Below, piece by piece: positions 9,344 to 20,554 of a stretch of 64,000 bases of DNA. The position numbers were made by a program, and so were the translations under genes. Below the pieces are notes generated by a model. The model made no database searches, was not told the origin of the DNA, and was given only the letters and a program-made list of their open reading frames with translations. The DNA comes from Serratia sarumanii (lineage in GTDB: Bacteria > Pseudomonadota > Gammaproteobacteria > Enterobacterales > Enterobacteriaceae), in the NCBI RefSeq assembly GCF_029962605.1, contig NZ_CP124750.1, positions 4,960,001 through 5,024,000 of the forward strand, read 5' to 3'. Position 1 is the stretch's first letter, and every line of letters starts with the position of its first letter.

Positions 9344-10357
9344 CTAGCTGAGCGCCTGCATTTTCTGCCAAACCTCATCGACAGAAACATCCTCACAGTG
9401 CCCCGACTCACTTTGCAAAATATGATGACGGCCGGTCCATGGATGCCAGGAGGCTTTATCGGTATCGCCAAAGAACACTACCATGTCCTTATTCAACGCG
9501 GCGGCAAGATGCATCTGCCCACCGTCGCTGCACAGCACCCGGTCGCATAAATCAAACCCGCCCAACAGCTCACGCACCGACGCCGTCGGATAAAGCGCGA
9601 CGCGTTCGTTTTGACACAGCGCCAGCAGCTGTTCGGCGCGCTGCTGGTCGCCGATGTCGTCCGGCGCCAGCGTGCCCTGCGGCGACCAGAAGATCAGCAC
9701 GCCGGTGTGGGGATCGGCAACCAGACGGTTGATGATTTCGGCATAGCGTTCAACCGGCCAACGCCTTTTCGGGCTGCGGCTGCTGATATGCACGGCGCAT
9801 ACCCGTTCGACCGGCGGCAGACGCTCCTGCAGCCGTTGCGCCGCCAATTGCCGCTCTTCAGGCGTCAGAAACACCCGCACCGGCGGGATCAGAATGGATT
9901 GATCGGTTATCGCCGATAAATAGCTGTAGGTATGTTCGACCTGATGTTGACCGTTGAAATCGTCCTTGCGGAACGGGCGATGAATATCTTTCGTGCCCAA
10001 ATCAGCGCCGATGATATGGGTGGCGCCAGCCATTTTCGCTAAACGTAAACTGTATTTGCAAGGCACCGGGTTGGCCAGAATGACCGCATCGAATTTTATT
10101 TTGCGCAGCTTCAGGAAGATCATCAGACGCTCGAAATAAACGCCCAGCGTGGTCTCATTTTTCGCCTTGTGCTTGGCCTTTTTATAGACAAAGACTTTCT
10201 CGAGATGAGGGTTGTTTTTAACGACGTCCTGGCTGACTTTATTGATCAGCAGATAAACTTTTGCGTCCGGATAGGCAATTTTCACCCCTTCAATCAAGGG
10301 CGTGGTGCAAACAAGATCGCCGATGTTATCGCGGCGAATAATTAAAATATTCTTCAT
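9344..10357 (-). CDS. Family 9 glycosyltransferase (second heptosyltransferase-like enzyme)
   Basis: The 337-residue product starts MKNILIIRRDNIGDLVCTTP, a textbook family 9 motif. Donor-site sequence is LCSDGGQMHLAAALNKDMVVFFGDT, and a mid-protein HISSRSPKRRWPVERYAEII matches the ADP-heptose transferase pattern. I chose the ATG at 10357 because it begins the conserved strand; the 20 residues upstream look unrelated. The gene is divergent from waaA. With the gene at 3720-4814 the locus has two family 9 enzymes beyond WaaC and WaaQ. They are candidates for adding the extra heptose disaccharide known in S. marcescens core LPS. Confidence 0.8.
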   Translation of the reverse strand: MKNILIIRRDNIGDLVCTTPLIEGVKIAYPDAKVYLLINKVSQDVVKNNPHLEKVFVYKKAKHKAKNETTLGVYFERLMIFLKLRKIKFDAVILANPVPCKYSLRLAKMAGATHIIGADLGTKDIHRPFRKDDFNGQHQVEHTYSYLSAITDQSILIPPVRVFLTPEERQLAAQRLQERLPPVERVCAVHISSRSPKRRWPVERYAEIINRLVADPHTGVLIFWSPQGTLAPDDIGDQQRAEQLLALCQNERVALYPTASVRELLGGFDLCDRVLCSDGGQMHLAAALNKDMVVFFGDTDKASWHPWTGRHHILQSESGHCEDVSVDEVWQKMQALS

Positions 10358-10482
10358 TCCGAGCCTGTCGGCGAAATCGCTCGCCGGTTGTCTGAAACTG
10401 ACACCCAAGGTTACCAAATTAGCGCCTTTCCCTTCCAGTTATGGTACTATTCCGAATAACCCATATAAATGAAATTGATAGA

Positions 10483-11760
10483 ATGTTGCTGCGTTTATAT
10501 CAGGTACTACTCTACCTCATCCAACCCCTGATCTGGCTCCGCTTACTGCTGCGCAGCCGCAAAGCTCCAGCCTACCGTAAACGCTGGGCGGAACGCTATG
10601 GCTTCTGCGCCGGAAAAGTCGTGCCAGGCGGCATCATGCTGCATTCCGTCTCCGTCGGCGAAACGCTGGCGGCCATCCCGCTGGTGCGGGCGCTGCGCCA
10701 TCGTTACCCCGCTTTGCCGATAACTGTGACCACAATGACCCCAACAGGTTCAGAACGCGTCCAGTCCGCTTTCGGCAAAGACGTGCATCATGTCTATCTG
10801 CCCTACGATCTGCCCGGCTCCATGAACCGCTTCCTCGATCAGGTGAATCCCAAGCTGGTGATCATCATGGAAACCGAGCTGTGGCCCAACCTGATCAACG
10901 CGCTGCATCAGCGGCAGATCCCCCTGGTGATCGCCAATGCGCGCCTGTCGGCCCGCTCCGCCGCCGGCTATAAGAAAATTGGCGGATTCATGCGCGATAT
11001 GCTGCGCCGCATCACGCTGATCGCCGCCCAAAACCAGGAAGACGGCGATCGGTTTATCGAGCTGGGCCTGAAGCGCTCTCAGCTGGCCGTGACCGGCAGC
11101 CTGAAGTTCGATATCTCCGTCACCCCGGAGCTGGCCGCCCGCGCCGTTACGCTGCGCCGCCAATGGGCGCCGCGCCGCCCGGTGTGGATCGCCACCAGTA
11201 CCCATGACGGGGAAGAAACCATCCTGCTGGAAGCGCACCGCAAACTGCTGGAAAAACACCCCGATCTGCTGCTGATCCTGGTGCCGCGTCACCCGGAGCG
11301 CTTCCCGACCGCCAAGGAGCTGGTGCAGAAAGCCGGCTTCAGCTACACCCTGCGCAGCAGCGGCGAAATTCCGTCCGGCAGCACCCAGGTGGTGATCGGC
11401 GATACCATGGGCGAGCTGATGCTGCTGTACGGCATCGCCGATCTGGCCTTTGTCGGCGGCAGCCTGGTGGAACGCGGCGGACATAACCCGCTGGAAGCCG
11501 CCGCGCATGCCATCCCGGTGTTGATGGGCCCGCATACCTTCAACTTCAAAGACATCTGCGCCAAGCTTTCGCAGGCCGAAGGCCTGATCACTGTGACCGA
11601 CGTGGATTCGCTGGTGAAGGAAGTGGAAACCCTGCTGACCGACGAAGACTACCGCCGCTACTACGGCCGCCATGCGGTGGAAGTGCTGTATCAGAATCAG
11701 GGAGCGTTGCAGCGCCTGCTGCAGCTGCTGGAACCGCACCTGCCGCCCCGGAGCCACTAA
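10483..11760 (+). CDS. waaA: Kdo transferase
   Basis: The 425-residue product matches E. coli WaaA (KdtA) in length and sequence. It has an N-terminal membrane anchor (LYQVLLYLIQPLIWLRLLL), then RKAPAYRKRWAERYGF and HSVSVGETLAAIPLVRAL with the catalytic glutamate. Donor-site sequence is FVGGSLVERGGHNPLEAAAH. It transfers two Kdo residues from CMP-Kdo to lipid IVA and is essential. The start at 10483 matches the E. coli N-terminus; an in-frame ATG at 10441 would add 14 unrelated residues. The stop abuts the waaE start directly. Confidence 0.95.
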   Translation: MLLRLYQVLLYLIQPLIWLRLLLRSRKAPAYRKRWAERYGFCAGKVVPGGIMLHSVSVGETLAAIPLVRALRHRYPALPITVTTMTPTGSERVQSAFGKDVHHVYLPYDLPGSMNRFLDQVNPKLVIIMETELWPNLINALHQRQIPLVIANARLSARSAAGYKKIGGFMRDMLRRITLIAAQNQEDGDRFIELGLKRSQLAVTGSLKFDISVTPELAARAVTLRRQWAPRRPVWIATSTHDGEETILLEAHRKLLEKHPDLLLILVPRHPERFPTAKELVQKAGFSYTLRSSGEIPSGSTQVVIGDTMGELMLLYGIADLAFVGGSLVERGGHNPLEAAAHAIPVLMGPHTFNFKDICAKLSQAEGLITVTDVDSLVKEVETLLTDEDYRRYYGRHAVEVLYQNQGALQRLLQLLEPHLPPRSH

Positions 11761-12534
11761 ATGAGCAGCCGCAAAAGCCTGTCGGTGGTGATGATCGCCA
11801 AAAACGAAGCCGGGCTGTTGCCGGACTGTCTGCGTTCGGTCGAGTGGGCCGATGAAATCATCGTGCTGGACTCCGGCAGCGAGGACGACAGCGTCGCCAT
11901 CGCCGAAAGCCTGGGCGCCAAAGTCTTCACGCACACCGACTGGCAAGGGTTCGGCAAGCAGCGCCAGCTGGCGCAAAGCTACGCCAGCCATGACTACGTT
12001 TTGATGATCGACGCCGACGAACGCGTCACGCCCGAGCTGCGGCAATCCATCGAACGGGTGTTGAACGCGCCGGACGACGGCGCCGTCTACAGCTGTGCGC
12101 GGCGCAATCTGTTCCTTGGCCGCTTCATGCGCCACAGCGGCTGGTATCCCGACCGCGTCAACCGCCTGTACGCCAACCGACGCTATCGCTATAACGACGA
12201 TCTGGTGCACGAATCGCTGAACATCGGCGGCGCCAAAGTGATCCCCCTCAGCGGCGATATGCTGCACCTGACCTGCCGCGATTTCTTCGCCTTCCAGCGT
12301 AAACAGCTGCGCTACGCCGAAGAATGGGCTACGCAACGCCACCGGGCCGGCAAGCGTTGCGGCTACCTGTCTATCCTGACCCACACGCTCGGCGCCTTCG
12401 TCAAAACCTGGCTGCTGCGGGCCGGCTTCCTCGACGGTAAACAGGGGTTGCTGTTAGCGGTGGTCAACGCGCAATATACCTTCAATAAATATGCCGCATT
12501 ATGGGCATTGGGCCGCAACTACTCAGAGAAGTGA
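11761..12534 (+). CDS. waaE: LPS core beta-1,4-glucosyltransferase
   Basis: The 257-residue family 2 enzyme opens with [20 protein letters not shown]. It has [20 protein letters not shown] and a DADER metal-binding motif at about residue 84. WaaE (KdtX) adds the beta-glucose at position 4 of heptose I, a feature shared by Serratia, Klebsiella, Proteus and Yersinia cores. It starts at the base after the waaA stop and ends 3 nt before coaD, giving a waaA-waaE-coaD operon. This is the usual order in those genera. Confidence 0.92.
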   Translation: MSSRKSLSVVMIAKNEAGLLPDCLRSVEWADEIIVLDSGSEDDSVAIAESLGAKVFTHTDWQGFGKQRQLAQSYASHDYVLMIDADERVTPELRQSIERVLNAPDDGAVYSCARRNLFLGRFMRHSGWYPDRVNRLYANRRYRYNDDLVHESLNIGGAKVIPLSGDMLHLTCRDFFAFQRKQLRYAEEWATQRHRAGKRCGYLSILTHTLGAFVKTWLLRAGFLDGKQGLLLAVVNAQYTFNKYAALWALGRNYSEK

Positions 12535-13023
<489 letters not shown>

Positions 13024-13026
13024 TGC

Positions 13027-13842
13027 TCAGCGCTGGCAGCGGCGGCAAAAGAAGGTGCTGCGCTGCCCGTGCTTGGCCGATTCGATCGGCGTACCGCACG
13101 CGCGGCACGGCTCTCCCGCCCGCCCGTAAACCTGCAGTTCCTGCGCGAAATACCCCGGTTTGCCGTCAGACTGCAAAAAGTCGCGCAATGTCGTGCCGCC
13201 CTGCTCGATAGAGCGCTGCAACACCGCCTTGATGGTCTGCGCCAGCAGCGCCGCTTCGGCTTTGCTCAAGGATCCCGCCGGACGATCGGGCAGGATCCCG
13301 GCGCTGAACAGCGATTCGCTGGCGTAAATATTGCCGACCCCAACCACCAGCTTGTTATCCATCAGCCACGGTTTGATCAGCGTGCGCTTATTGCGTGATT
13401 TTTCATACAGGTAGTCGCCGTTGAACGCTTCGCTCAGCGGTTCCGGCCCCAGATGCGCCAACACGCTGCTGGTCGCCAAATCTTCGCACCACAGCCAGGC
13501 GCCGAAACGGCGCGGATCGGTATAGCGCAGGATCATGCCGTTGCTGATCACCAGATCGACGTGGTCGTGTTTGCCGGCTTCATCTTCGTTTTCCTCGCGC
13601 AGCATGCGCAAGCTGCCCGACATGCCCAGGTGCACGATAATCCAACCGTTCTCCAGCTCGATCAGCAGGTATTTGGCCCGGCGCTGCACACTGAGCACAG
13701 GCCGATCGCTCAGCGTCAGGATCTGCTCGGAAACCGGCCAGCGCAGGCGCGCGTTGCGCACCACCGCATACTGAATGCTGTGGCCGACAAGATAAGGCTC
13801 TATACCGCGTCTGCTCGTCTCAACTTCCGGTAATTCAGGCAT
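13027..13842 (-). CDS. mutM: Formamidopyrimidine-DNA glycosylase
   Basis: The 271-residue product starts [20 protein letters not shown], with the catalytic Pro2 and Glu3. It ends in the zinc finger [19 protein letters not shown] with CRRCQR. It removes 8-oxoguanine and ring-opened purines from DNA by base excision. The internal [17 protein letters not shown] helix-hairpin segment is also present. The gene lies downstream of rpmB-rpmG on the same strand, separated by a strong terminator, as in E. coli. Confidence 0.96.
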   Translation of the reverse strand: MPELPEVETSRRGIEPYLVGHSIQYAVVRNARLRWPVSEQILTLSDRPVLSVQRRAKYLLIELENGWIIVHLGMSGSLRMLREENEDEAGKHDHVDLVISNGMILRYTDPRRFGAWLWCEDLATSSVLAHLGPEPLSEAFNGDYLYEKSRNKRTLIKPWLMDNKLVVGVGNIYASESLFSAGILPDRPAGSLSKAEAALLAQTIKAVLQRSIEQGGTTLRDFLQSDGKPGYFAQELQVYGRAGEPCRACGTPIESAKHGQRSTFFCRRCQR

Positions 13843-13886
13843 CTGGCTTCCCCTCCGACGTTTTCTACCCTTTATAAAACAAAAAA

Positions 13887-13907
13887 CCCGGCCAAGGCCG
13901 GGTTTTT
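13887..13907. terminator. Rho-independent terminator between rpmG and mutM
   Basis: CCCGGCC and GGCCGGG form a 7-bp GC stem around AA, with six A bases on one side and five T bases on the other. It can stop transcription from either direction and ends the rpmB-rpmG transcript. Confidence 0.88.
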
Positions 13908-13923
13908 CATTAATCCACTAAAA

Positions 13924-14094
<171 letters not shown>

Positions 14095-14102
14095 TCAGTT
14101 CC

Positions 14103-14360
<258 letters not shown>

Positions 14361-14601
14361 TCAGCTCGAGCTTCGTATAGGGTATGGCCGCCTCGTCAGG
14401 CTTTTAGAGCCCATCTCAGCAAACTTCATACTGAGGAGACTCTCGTCATCAGGTAGAAACCACACATCAGGTCAGAAACCTGCTGAGATAGGCTCTTGCG
14501 CCAAACCCAAGATTCTCAAAGGTGGCGTAGTATACGCTCTGAAGCGTAAGTGCTCAAGTCCCGAACAGCTAAAGATCCCACAAGGATCGCGAAAAAATCG
14601 C

Positions 14602-15285
14602 TTAAAGCCATCCGCGCTCGGCAAAAGAGACGCATTCACCCCGACCGATCACCAAATGATCAAGCACTCGGATCTCCAATAACTGACAGGCTTTCACCAC
14701 CTGTTCCGTTATCAAGCGGTCGGCATGACTGGGTTCAGCCTTACCCGAAGGGTGATTATGCGCGAGAATCAGCGCGGCGGCATTAGCCTTCAACGCTTCG
14801 CGCACAATTTCTCTCGGGTAGACGACGACGCTGCTGATGGTACCAGCAAACATCTCCTGATGGCGAATAACCCGGTGCTGATTGTCTAAAAACAATACCA
14901 AAAAGACCTCCCGCTCGCGATGCGCCAGCAGGCTTTGCAGATAATGCTGGGTGACGCGCGGATTGAGCATGGCGTTTTCCTGCGACAAATGGCTGGAAAA
15001 GAAGCGCAGCGCCAGCTCGGCAATCGCCTGCAGCTGCGTATAGCTGGCGTCCCCCAGGCCTTTTTGGCTGCAAAAAGCCTGATGATCGGCCGACATCAGG
15101 TGATAAAGCGAGCCGAACCGGCGCAGCAGCTGCTCCGCCAGCTGCATCACGTGCACGCCGGGCAACCCGGTACGCAAGAAAATGGCCAACAGCTCTGCGT
15201 CGGACAGCGCCGCCGCCCCCTGCATCAGCAGCTTTTCACGCGGTGCCAGCGCGCCCGGCCAGCACGCCACAATCGGGTTGCTCAT
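14602..15285 (-). CDS. radC: RadC family protein (JAMM/MPN+ domain)
   Basis: The 227-residue product has an N-terminal helix-hairpin-helix region ([15 protein letters not shown], then [12 protein letters not shown]). The C-terminal JAMM metalloprotease-like domain shows [15 protein letters not shown]. Its biochemical role is unsettled; the old link to DNA repair in E. coli has been questioned. The start at 15285 has a strong GGGAGGA ribosome binding site. The frame stays open far upstream, antisense to coaBC, but nothing there resembles RadC. Confidence 0.92.
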   Translation of the reverse strand: MSNPIVACWPGALAPREKLLMQGAAALSDAELLAIFLRTGLPGVHVMQLAEQLLRRFGSLYHLMSADHQAFCSQKGLGDASYTQLQAIAELALRFFSSHLSQENAMLNPRVTQHYLQSLLAHREREVFLVLFLDNQHRVIRHQEMFAGTISSVVVYPREIVREALKANAAALILAHNHPSGKAEPSHADRLITEQVVKACQLLEIRVLDHLVIGRGECVSFAERGWL

Positions 15286-15465
15286 CGTGTTCCTCCCTGA
15301 AAGGGCTACAGCATGCCATGTGCCGCCCGGCGCGTTCGACAGGTGTTTGATAACATTGCGAAGTGTTTCGCAAAGCACAATGTAACCCCCTGCAGCCATT
15401 GCGGAATCGCTCACCTGAACCACGGATATGCTAAAATGGCGCATCTTTCGGCTTTCAATCGGACA

Positions 15466-16686
15466 ATGATGATGACGGGACTTTCCGGCAAACATATTGT
15501 GCTTGGCATCAGCGGCGGCATCGCCGCTTACAAATGCCCAGAGCTGGTGCGCCGCCTGCGCGACAGGGGCGCGGAAGTGCGCGTGGTGATGACCCATGCC
15601 GCCAAGGCGTTCATTACGCCACTGACGCTGCAGGCCGTTTCCGGCTACCCGGTGTCCGACGATCTGTTGGATCCCGCCGCCGAAGCCGCCATGGGCCACA
15701 TCGAACTCGGCAAGTGGGCGGATCTGGTTATTCTGGCGCCGGCGACCGCCGATCTGCTGGCGCGCGTCGCCGCCGGCATGGCCAACGATCTGCTGACCAC
15801 CGTCTGCCTGGCGACCGATGCCCCCATCGCCGCCGCGCCTGCCATGAACCAGCAGATGTATCGCGCCGCCGCCACGCAGGCCAACCTGCAAACGCTGCAG
15901 GCGCGCGGCATACTGCTTTGGGGGCCGGACAGCGGCAGCCAAGCCTGCGGCGACGTCGGCCCGGGCCGCATGTTGGATCCGCTGGACATCGTCGACCTGG
16001 CGAACGGTCATTTCTCCGCCCCGCAGGATCTGCAACATTTGCAGGTTATGATCACCGCCGGCCCGACGCGTGAAGCGCTGGATCCGGTGCGTTTCATCAG
16101 CAACCACAGCTCCGGCAAAATGGGCTTCGCCATCGCCCGCGCCGCCGCCGCCCGCGGCGCGCAGGTGACGCTGATCGCCGGGCCGGTCAGCCTGCCGACG
16201 CCGCCATCGGTCACCCGAGTGGACGTCACCAGCGCGCTGGAGATGGAGCAGGCGGTGCAACAGCGCGCCGCACAGCAGCAGATTTTCATCTCCTGCGCCG
16301 CCGTGGCCGACTACCGCCCCGAGCGGATCGCCGATGAAAAAATAAAAAAACAGGGTGATGAAATCATCCTCAAGATGGTAAAAAACCCCGACATCGTCGC
16401 CGGCGTGGCGGCGATGACCAAAAATCGACCGTTTGTCGTGGGGTTTGCCGCCGAAACCCAGAATGTGGAAGAATACGCGCGGCAAAAACTGGCGCGTAAA
16501 AAGCTGGATTTGATTTGCGCTAACGATGTATCGCTTGCAGAGCACGGGTTCAACAGCGACACCAATGCCCTGCACCTTTTTTGGCAGGATGGAGAGAAAC
16601 GCCTGGCGCTGAGCGACAAGGCACTCCTTGGCCAACGTTTAATAGACGAGATAGTCAGCCGTTATGATGAAAAAAATCGACGTTAA
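15466..16686 (+). CDS. coaBC: Bifunctional phosphopantothenoylcysteine decarboxylase / phosphopantothenate-cysteine ligase
   Basis: The 406-residue product carries two coenzyme A synthesis steps. The N-terminal flavoprotein domain (about 1-190) starts [20 protein letters not shown] and holds [20 protein letters not shown], with the catalytic histidine. The C-terminal CTP-dependent ligase domain begins at [20 protein letters not shown] and includes the KMVKNPDIV loop. The length equals E. coli Dfp. ATG codons at 15466, 15469 and 15472 are all possible starts. The 3' end overlaps dut by 23 nt, and the gene is divergent from radC. Confidence 0.95.
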   Translation: MMMTGLSGKHIVLGISGGIAAYKCPELVRRLRDRGAEVRVVMTHAAKAFITPLTLQAVSGYPVSDDLLDPAAEAAMGHIELGKWADLVILAPATADLLARVAAGMANDLLTTVCLATDAPIAAAPAMNQQMYRAAATQANLQTLQARGILLWGPDSGSQACGDVGPGRMLDPLDIVDLANGHFSAPQDLQHLQVMITAGPTREALDPVRFISNHSSGKMGFAIARAAAARGAQVTLIAGPVSLPTPPSVTRVDVTSALEMEQAVQQRAAQQQIFISCAAVADYRPERIADEKIKKQGDEIILKMVKNPDIVAGVAAMTKNRPFVVGFAAETQNVEEYARQKLARKKLDLICANDVSLAEHGFNSDTNALHLFWQDGEKRLALSDKALLGQRLIDEIVSRYDEKNRR

Positions 16687-17122
16687 GATCCTCGACCCGC
16701 GCATCGGTCAGGATTTCCCGCTACCGACCTACGCCACCCCGGGCTCCGCCGGTCTCGACCTGCGCGCCTGCCTGGACAGCGCGGTAGAGCTGGCGCCGGG
16801 TGAAACCACGCTGCTGCCTACCGGCCTCGCGATCCATATCGCCGACGCAAGCCTGGCGGCGGTGATCCTGCCGCGCTCAGGCCTGGGCCATAAGCACGGC
16901 GTCGTGTTGGGCAACTTGGTCGGCCTGATCGACTCCGATTATCAGGGCCAGCTGATGGTGTCCGTTTGGAACCGCGGCCAGAAGCACTTCACCATAGAGC
17001 CGGGTGAACGCATCGCGCAGATGGTCTTCGTGCCGGTGGTGCAGGCAGAATTCAACCTGGTGGAAGAATTCGACGGCAGCGAGCGCGGCGAAGGCGGCTT
17101 CGGCCACTCGGGGCGCCACTAA
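16664..17122 (+). CDS. dut: dUTP diphosphatase
   Basis: The 152-residue trimeric dUTPase hydrolyses dUTP to dUMP, keeping uracil out of DNA and feeding thymidylate synthesis. The five family motifs are visible, including [31 protein letters not shown] and the flexible C-terminal [11 protein letters not shown] that closes over the substrate. It overlaps the end of coaBC, the arrangement also found in E. coli. Confidence 0.97.
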   Translation: MMKKIDVKILDPRIGQDFPLPTYATPGSAGLDLRACLDSAVELAPGETTLLPTGLAIHIADASLAAVILPRSGLGHKHGVVLGNLVGLIDSDYQGQLMVSVWNRGQKHFTIEPGERIAQMVFVPVVQAEFNLVEEFDGSERGEGGFGHSGRH

Positions 17123-17373
17123 GCGCCACCCAAGGCACGGGGGCCGGCAGGGAAACGTCGCCTGAACCTTGCCTTTCCGGGGAGAAGGATGTTCTCTGCG
17201 GCAAGGTTTTACCGCGACAATTGCAGCGCACACCAGGCAGCGCGGAAAAGGCCGTTAAGGCCGCTGACCCCAGCATCGTAAAAAAGCTATCACATAAGCC
17301 GCACAGAGCCTGCTCTGCAGCGGCCGGTGCCCGGGTTTCCGTCAGTTAAGTTTTAGCAAGGGTCTAATCAGAC

Positions 17374-17970
17374 ATGGCAGAAAAAGAAAATACGAAAAGG
17401 AATCGGCGCGAGGAAATATTGCAGGCGTTAGCCCAGATGCTGGAGTCCAGCGACGGCAGCCAACGCATCACCACCGCCAAGCTCGCCGCGAACGTGGGTG
17501 TTTCTGAAGCTGCGCTGTACCGGCATTTCCCCAGCAAGACACGGATGTTCGACAGCCTGATCGAGTTTATCGAAGACAGCCTGATCACCCGCATCAACCT
17601 GATCTTGCAGGACGAGAAAGAGACGTTTAATCGTCTGCGTCTGATTTTACTGCTGATTCTGGGCTTTGCGGAACGCAACCCGGGGCTGACGCGCATCATG
17701 ACCGGCCACGCGCTGATGTTTGAACAGGATCGCCTGCAGGGCCGCATCAACCAGCTGTTCGAACGCATCGAGGCGCAGCTGCGCCAGGTGTTGAAAGAGC
17801 GCAAATTGCGCGAAGGCAAAGGCTTTATCGTCGATGAAACGCTGCTGGCCAGCCAGCTGCTGGCCTTCTGCGAAGGCATGTTGTCGCGCTATGTGCGTTC
17901 GGAATTCCGCTATCGCCCAACGCAGGAATTCGACGCCCGCTGGCCGCTGTTGGCGGCCCAGCTGCAATAA
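17374..17970 (+). CDS. slmA: Nucleoid occlusion factor
   Basis: The 198-residue TetR-family DNA-binding protein blocks FtsZ ring assembly over the chromosome when bound to its sites. The N-terminal helix-turn-helix is seen in [20 protein letters not shown]. The C-terminal domain includes [20 protein letters not shown], conserved in SlmA. The length equals the E. coli protein. The 250-bp gap after dut contains no convincing gene. A perfect terminator hairpin follows, shared with the convergent pyrE. Confidence 0.96.
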   Translation: MAEKENTKRNRREEILQALAQMLESSDGSQRITTAKLAANVGVSEAALYRHFPSKTRMFDSLIEFIEDSLITRINLILQDEKETFNRLRLILLLILGFAERNPGLTRIMTGHALMFEQDRLQGRINQLFERIEAQLRQVLKERKLREGKGFIVDETLLASQLLAFCEGMLSRYVRSEFRYRPTQEFDARWPLLAAQLQ

Positions 17971-17974
17971 AGAT

Positions 17975-18000
17975 AACGCCGGGCATGCCCGGCGTTTTTA
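17975..18000. terminator. Bidirectional terminator between slmA and pyrE
   Basis: AACGCCGGGC and GCCCGGCGTT form a 10-bp perfect stem with an AT centre, followed by a T run on the plus strand. It ends slmA and may also end pyrE transcription. Confidence 0.9.
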
Positions 18001-18001
18001 C

Positions 18002-18643
18002 TTACACCCCGTACTGCTCGCGGTAAGCGCGCACCGCCGCCAAGTGGTCCGCCATTTCCGGCTTCTCTTCCAGATAGGCGATCAGGTCCTTCAGCGTCAC
18101 GATCGAAATCACCTTGCAGTGATAGTCGCGTTCCACTTCCTGAATGGCGGAAATATCCGCGCGGCCGCGTTCCTGACGGTCGAGGGAGATCAGCACGCCC
18201 GCCAGCGAAGCGCCGCTGGCGCCGATGATTTCCATCGACTCGCGGATCGCGGTGCCGGCGGTGATCACATCGTCCACCAACATCACGCGCCCCTGCAGCG
18301 GGCTGCCTACCAGCGAACCGCCTTCGCCGTGGGTCTTGGCTTCCTTGCGGTTAAAGCAGTAAGGCACGTCGCGCTCATGGTGTTCCGCCAACGCCACCGC
18401 CGTAGTGGTGGCGATAGGAATGCCTTTATAGGCCGGGCCAAACAGCAGGTCGAAATCGATGCCGGAGTCCATCAGAGCTTCGGCGTAGAAGCGCCCCAAC
18501 AGCGCAAGATCGCGCCCGGTATTAAACAGGCCGGCGTTGAAGAAATACGGGCTGGTGCGGCCGGATTTCAGGGTGAACTCGCCGAATTTCAATACCTGCT
18601 TGTTAAGCGCGAACTCGATAAACTGGCGCTGATAGGCTTTCAT
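18002..18643 (-). CDS. pyrE: Orotate phosphoribosyltransferase
   Basis: The 213-residue enzyme converts orotate and PRPP to orotidine 5'-phosphate in pyrimidine synthesis. It shows [18 protein letters not shown] and the PRPP-binding [20 protein letters not shown]. The length matches E. coli. It is transcribed after rph, with a terminator-like hairpin in the gap, so it is probably controlled by UTP-sensitive attenuation as in E. coli. Confidence 0.97.
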   Translation of the reverse strand: MKAYQRQFIEFALNKQVLKFGEFTLKSGRTSPYFFNAGLFNTGRDLALLGRFYAEALMDSGIDFDLLFGPAYKGIPIATTTAVALAEHHERDVPYCFNRKEAKTHGEGGSLVGSPLQGRVMLVDDVITAGTAIRESMEIIGASGASLAGVLISLDRQERGRADISAIQEVERDYHCKVISIVTLKDLIAYLEEKPEMADHLAAVRAYREQYGV

Positions 18644-18705
18644 TACTGCTTCTCCTCGTCTGAATCTGCTTAGGTCTTGTTATTACTGCCGCCCGATCGC
18701 CGGGC

Positions 18706-18735
18706 ATAAAAAAGGCGACTTCTCAGTCGCCTTAA
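18706..18735 (-). promoter_or_regulatory. pyrE attenuator (rho-independent terminator in the rph-pyrE gap)
   Basis: Read on the minus strand, AAGGCGACT and AGTCGCCTT form a 9-bp stem with a four-base loop, followed by a T run. It sits just after the rph stop and about 65 nt before pyrE. In E. coli the equivalent hairpin lets rph translation and transcription pausing tune pyrE to UTP supply. Regulation here is inferred from position and structure. Confidence 0.82.
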
Positions 18736-18739
18736 AAAA

Positions 18740-19456
18740 TCAGTCCGCCAGCGCCGCTTTCTGCGCCTGGAAGATGGTTTCGATGCCCCCTCGGGCCAGC
18801 GCCAATAGCGCCAACAGCTCATCGTGGCTGAACGGCTCGCCTTCGGCGGTACCCTGCACCTCAATCATGCGGCCATCTTCCATCATCACCACGTTCATGT
18901 CGGTTTCCGCCGCGGAGTCCTCCACATACTCCAGATCGCACAGCGCTTCGCCATTGACGATGCCGACCGAAACCGCCGCCACCATGCCCTTCATCGGGTT
19001 GGCTTTCAGCTTGCCGTTGGCCACCAGCGTGTTCAACGCATCGGCCAGCGCCACGCAGGCGCCGGAGATCGAGGCAGTTCGGGTACCGCCGTCGGCCTGC
19101 AGTACGTCGCAGTCGAGGGTGATGGTGAATTCACCGAGCTTTTTCAGGTCTACCGCGGCGCGCAGCGAGCGGGCGATCAGGCGCTGGATCTCCAGCGTGC
19201 GGCCACCCTGCTTGCCTTTGGCGGCTTCACGAGCGTTGCGGCTGTGGGTGGAGCGCGGCAGCATGCCGTACTCGGCGGTGATCCAACCTTGCCCCTGGCC
19301 TTTCAGGAAGCGCGGAACGCCCTCTTCTACCGTGGCGGTGCACAAGACTTTGGTATCGCCAAACTCAACCAGCACTGAACCTTCAGCGTGTTTGGTATAG
19401 TGACGGGTCAGTGTCAGGGGGCGAACTTGCTGTGGTGCTCTGCCTGCAGGACGCAT
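18740..19456 (-). CDS. rph: Ribonuclease PH
   Basis: The 238-residue phosphorolytic exoribonuclease trims tRNA 3' ends and helps degrade structured RNA. Conserved blocks include [40 protein letters not shown] and [20 protein letters not shown]. The reading frame is intact to [14 protein letters not shown], unlike the frameshifted rph-1 allele of E. coli K-12. Coupled translation up to the attenuator is therefore expected. It is divergent from yicC. Confidence 0.97.
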   Translation of the reverse strand: MRPAGRAPQQVRPLTLTRHYTKHAEGSVLVEFGDTKVLCTATVEEGVPRFLKGQGQGWITAEYGMLPRSTHSRNAREAAKGKQGGRTLEIQRLIARSLRAAVDLKKLGEFTITLDCDVLQADGGTRTASISGACVALADALNTLVANGKLKANPMKGMVAAVSVGIVNGEALCDLEYVEDSAAETDMNVVMMEDGRMIEVQGTAEGEPFSHDELLALLALARGGIETIFQAQKAALAD

Positions 19457-19582
19457 GGGCTCTCTCCGGCTTCAAATCAACTATTGGCTGCGCATTATAC
19501 GGGCTTCGTGACGTAATGCCTATCCTGCCCGCAGCCGCGACGCTATAATCGTCCCATCTTTTCCTATTACGGGTACGCATCA

Positions 19583-20446
19583 ATGATCCGCAGCATGACC
19601 GCCTACGCCCGGCGTGAAATCAAGGGTGAATGGGGCAGCGCAGCCTGGGAGCTGCGTTCCGTTAACCAGCGCTACTTAGAAACCTACATCCGCCTGCCGG
19701 AACAATTCCGCAGCCTGGAGCCGGTGATCCGTGAACGTATCCGTGGCCGCCTGACCCGCGGCAAAGTCGAATGCAACCTGCGTTTCGAGCTGGATCCAAG
19801 CGCGCAAAGCTCGCTGATCCTGAACGAAAAACTGGCCAAACAGCTGGTCGAAGCCGCCAACTGGGTGAAAATGCAGAGCGACGAAGGGGAAATCAACCCG
19901 ATCGACGTGCTGCGCTGGCCGGGCGTGATGTCCGCGCAGGAGCAGGATCTGGACGCCATCAGCGCCGAGCTGATGCAGGCGCTGGACGGCGCGCTGGATG
20001 ACTTCATCGTCGCACGCGAAAGCGAAGGTGCCGCGCTGAAAACGCTGATCGAACAGCGCCTCGACGGCGTCAGCGCCGAAGTGGTCAAAGTGCGCGCCCA
20101 GATGCCGAACATCCTGCAATGGCAGCGCGAGCGCCTGGTCAGCAAGTTGGAAGAGGCACAGGTACAGCTGGAAAACACCCGCCTGGAGCAGGAGCTGGTG
20201 CTGATGGCGCAGCGCATCGACGTCGCCGAAGAGCTGGACCGTCTGGAAGCGCACGTGAAAGAGACGCACAACATTCTGAAGAAGAAAGAAGCCGTCGGCC
20301 GCCGCCTCGACTTTATGATGCAGGAGTTCAACCGCGAATCGAACACCCTGGCCTCCAAGTCGATCAATGCCGACGTCACCGCTTCCGCCATCGAGCTGAA
20401 AGTGCTGATCGAGCAAATGCGCGAGCAGATCCAGAATATCGAGTAA
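19583..20446 (+). CDS. yicC: YicC family endoribonuclease/stress protein
   Basis: The 287-residue product has MIRSMTAYARREIKGEWGSA at the N-terminus (YicC_N) and the C-terminal DUF1732 block RRLDFMMQEFNRESNTLASK, ending in QMREQIQNIE. E. coli YicC has been reported to act in RNA turnover. The last 21 bases, including the stop, lie in the left attachment repeat of the integrated island. The island copy therefore supplies the present 3' end while keeping the encoded amino acids unchanged. The displaced original end lies at 37427-37447. Confidence 0.93.
   Translation: MIRSMTAYARREIKGEWGSAAWELRSVNQRYLETYIRLPEQFRSLEPVIRERIRGRLTRGKVECNLRFELDPSAQSSLILNEKLAKQLVEAANWVKMQSDEGEINPIDVLRWPGVMSAQEQDLDAISAELMQALDGALDDFIVARESEGAALKTLIEQRLDGVSAEVVKVRAQMPNILQWQRERLVSKLEEAQVQLENTRLEQELVLMAQRIDVAEELDRLEAHVKETHNILKKKEAVGRRLDFMMQEFNRESNTLASKSINADVTASAIELKVLIEQMREQIQNIE
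20426..20444 (+). repeat. Left attachment site (attL) in the last codons of yicC
   Basis: CAGATCCAGAATATCGAGT overlaps the codons for QIQNIE of yicC and matches 37427-37445 at 18 of 19 positions. The differing base is silent in yicC. Bases after the repeat (TAAATTATTTC) are AT-rich and belong to the island. Confidence 0.87.
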
Positions 20447-20473
20447 ATTATTTCAAAGTCCACCAAAATCCAT

Positions 20474-20500
20474 AAGCCCATGTTAAATGGGCTTTTTTAT
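20474..20500 (+). terminator. Island-borne terminator after yicC
   Basis: AAGCCCAT pairs with ATGGGCTT around a GTTAA loop and is followed by TTTTAT. It ends yicC transcription inside the island and mirrors the native terminator left at 37467 beyond attR, so insertion does not leave yicC unterminated. Confidence 0.85.
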
Positions 20501-20554
20501 TTGAACCATAGTCTATTAAAGACCATTTAGATTCATTAAAAACCACCAACAAGT

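Noticed and set aside
10750..12384. Long open frame on the minus strand across waaA and waaE
   Set aside because: It spans two well-supported genes on the other strand and encodes low-complexity sequence.
15286..16635. Upstream extension of the radC frame by about 450 codons
   Set aside because: The extension is antisense to coaBC, has no RadC similarity, and the proper radC start has a strong ribosome binding site.
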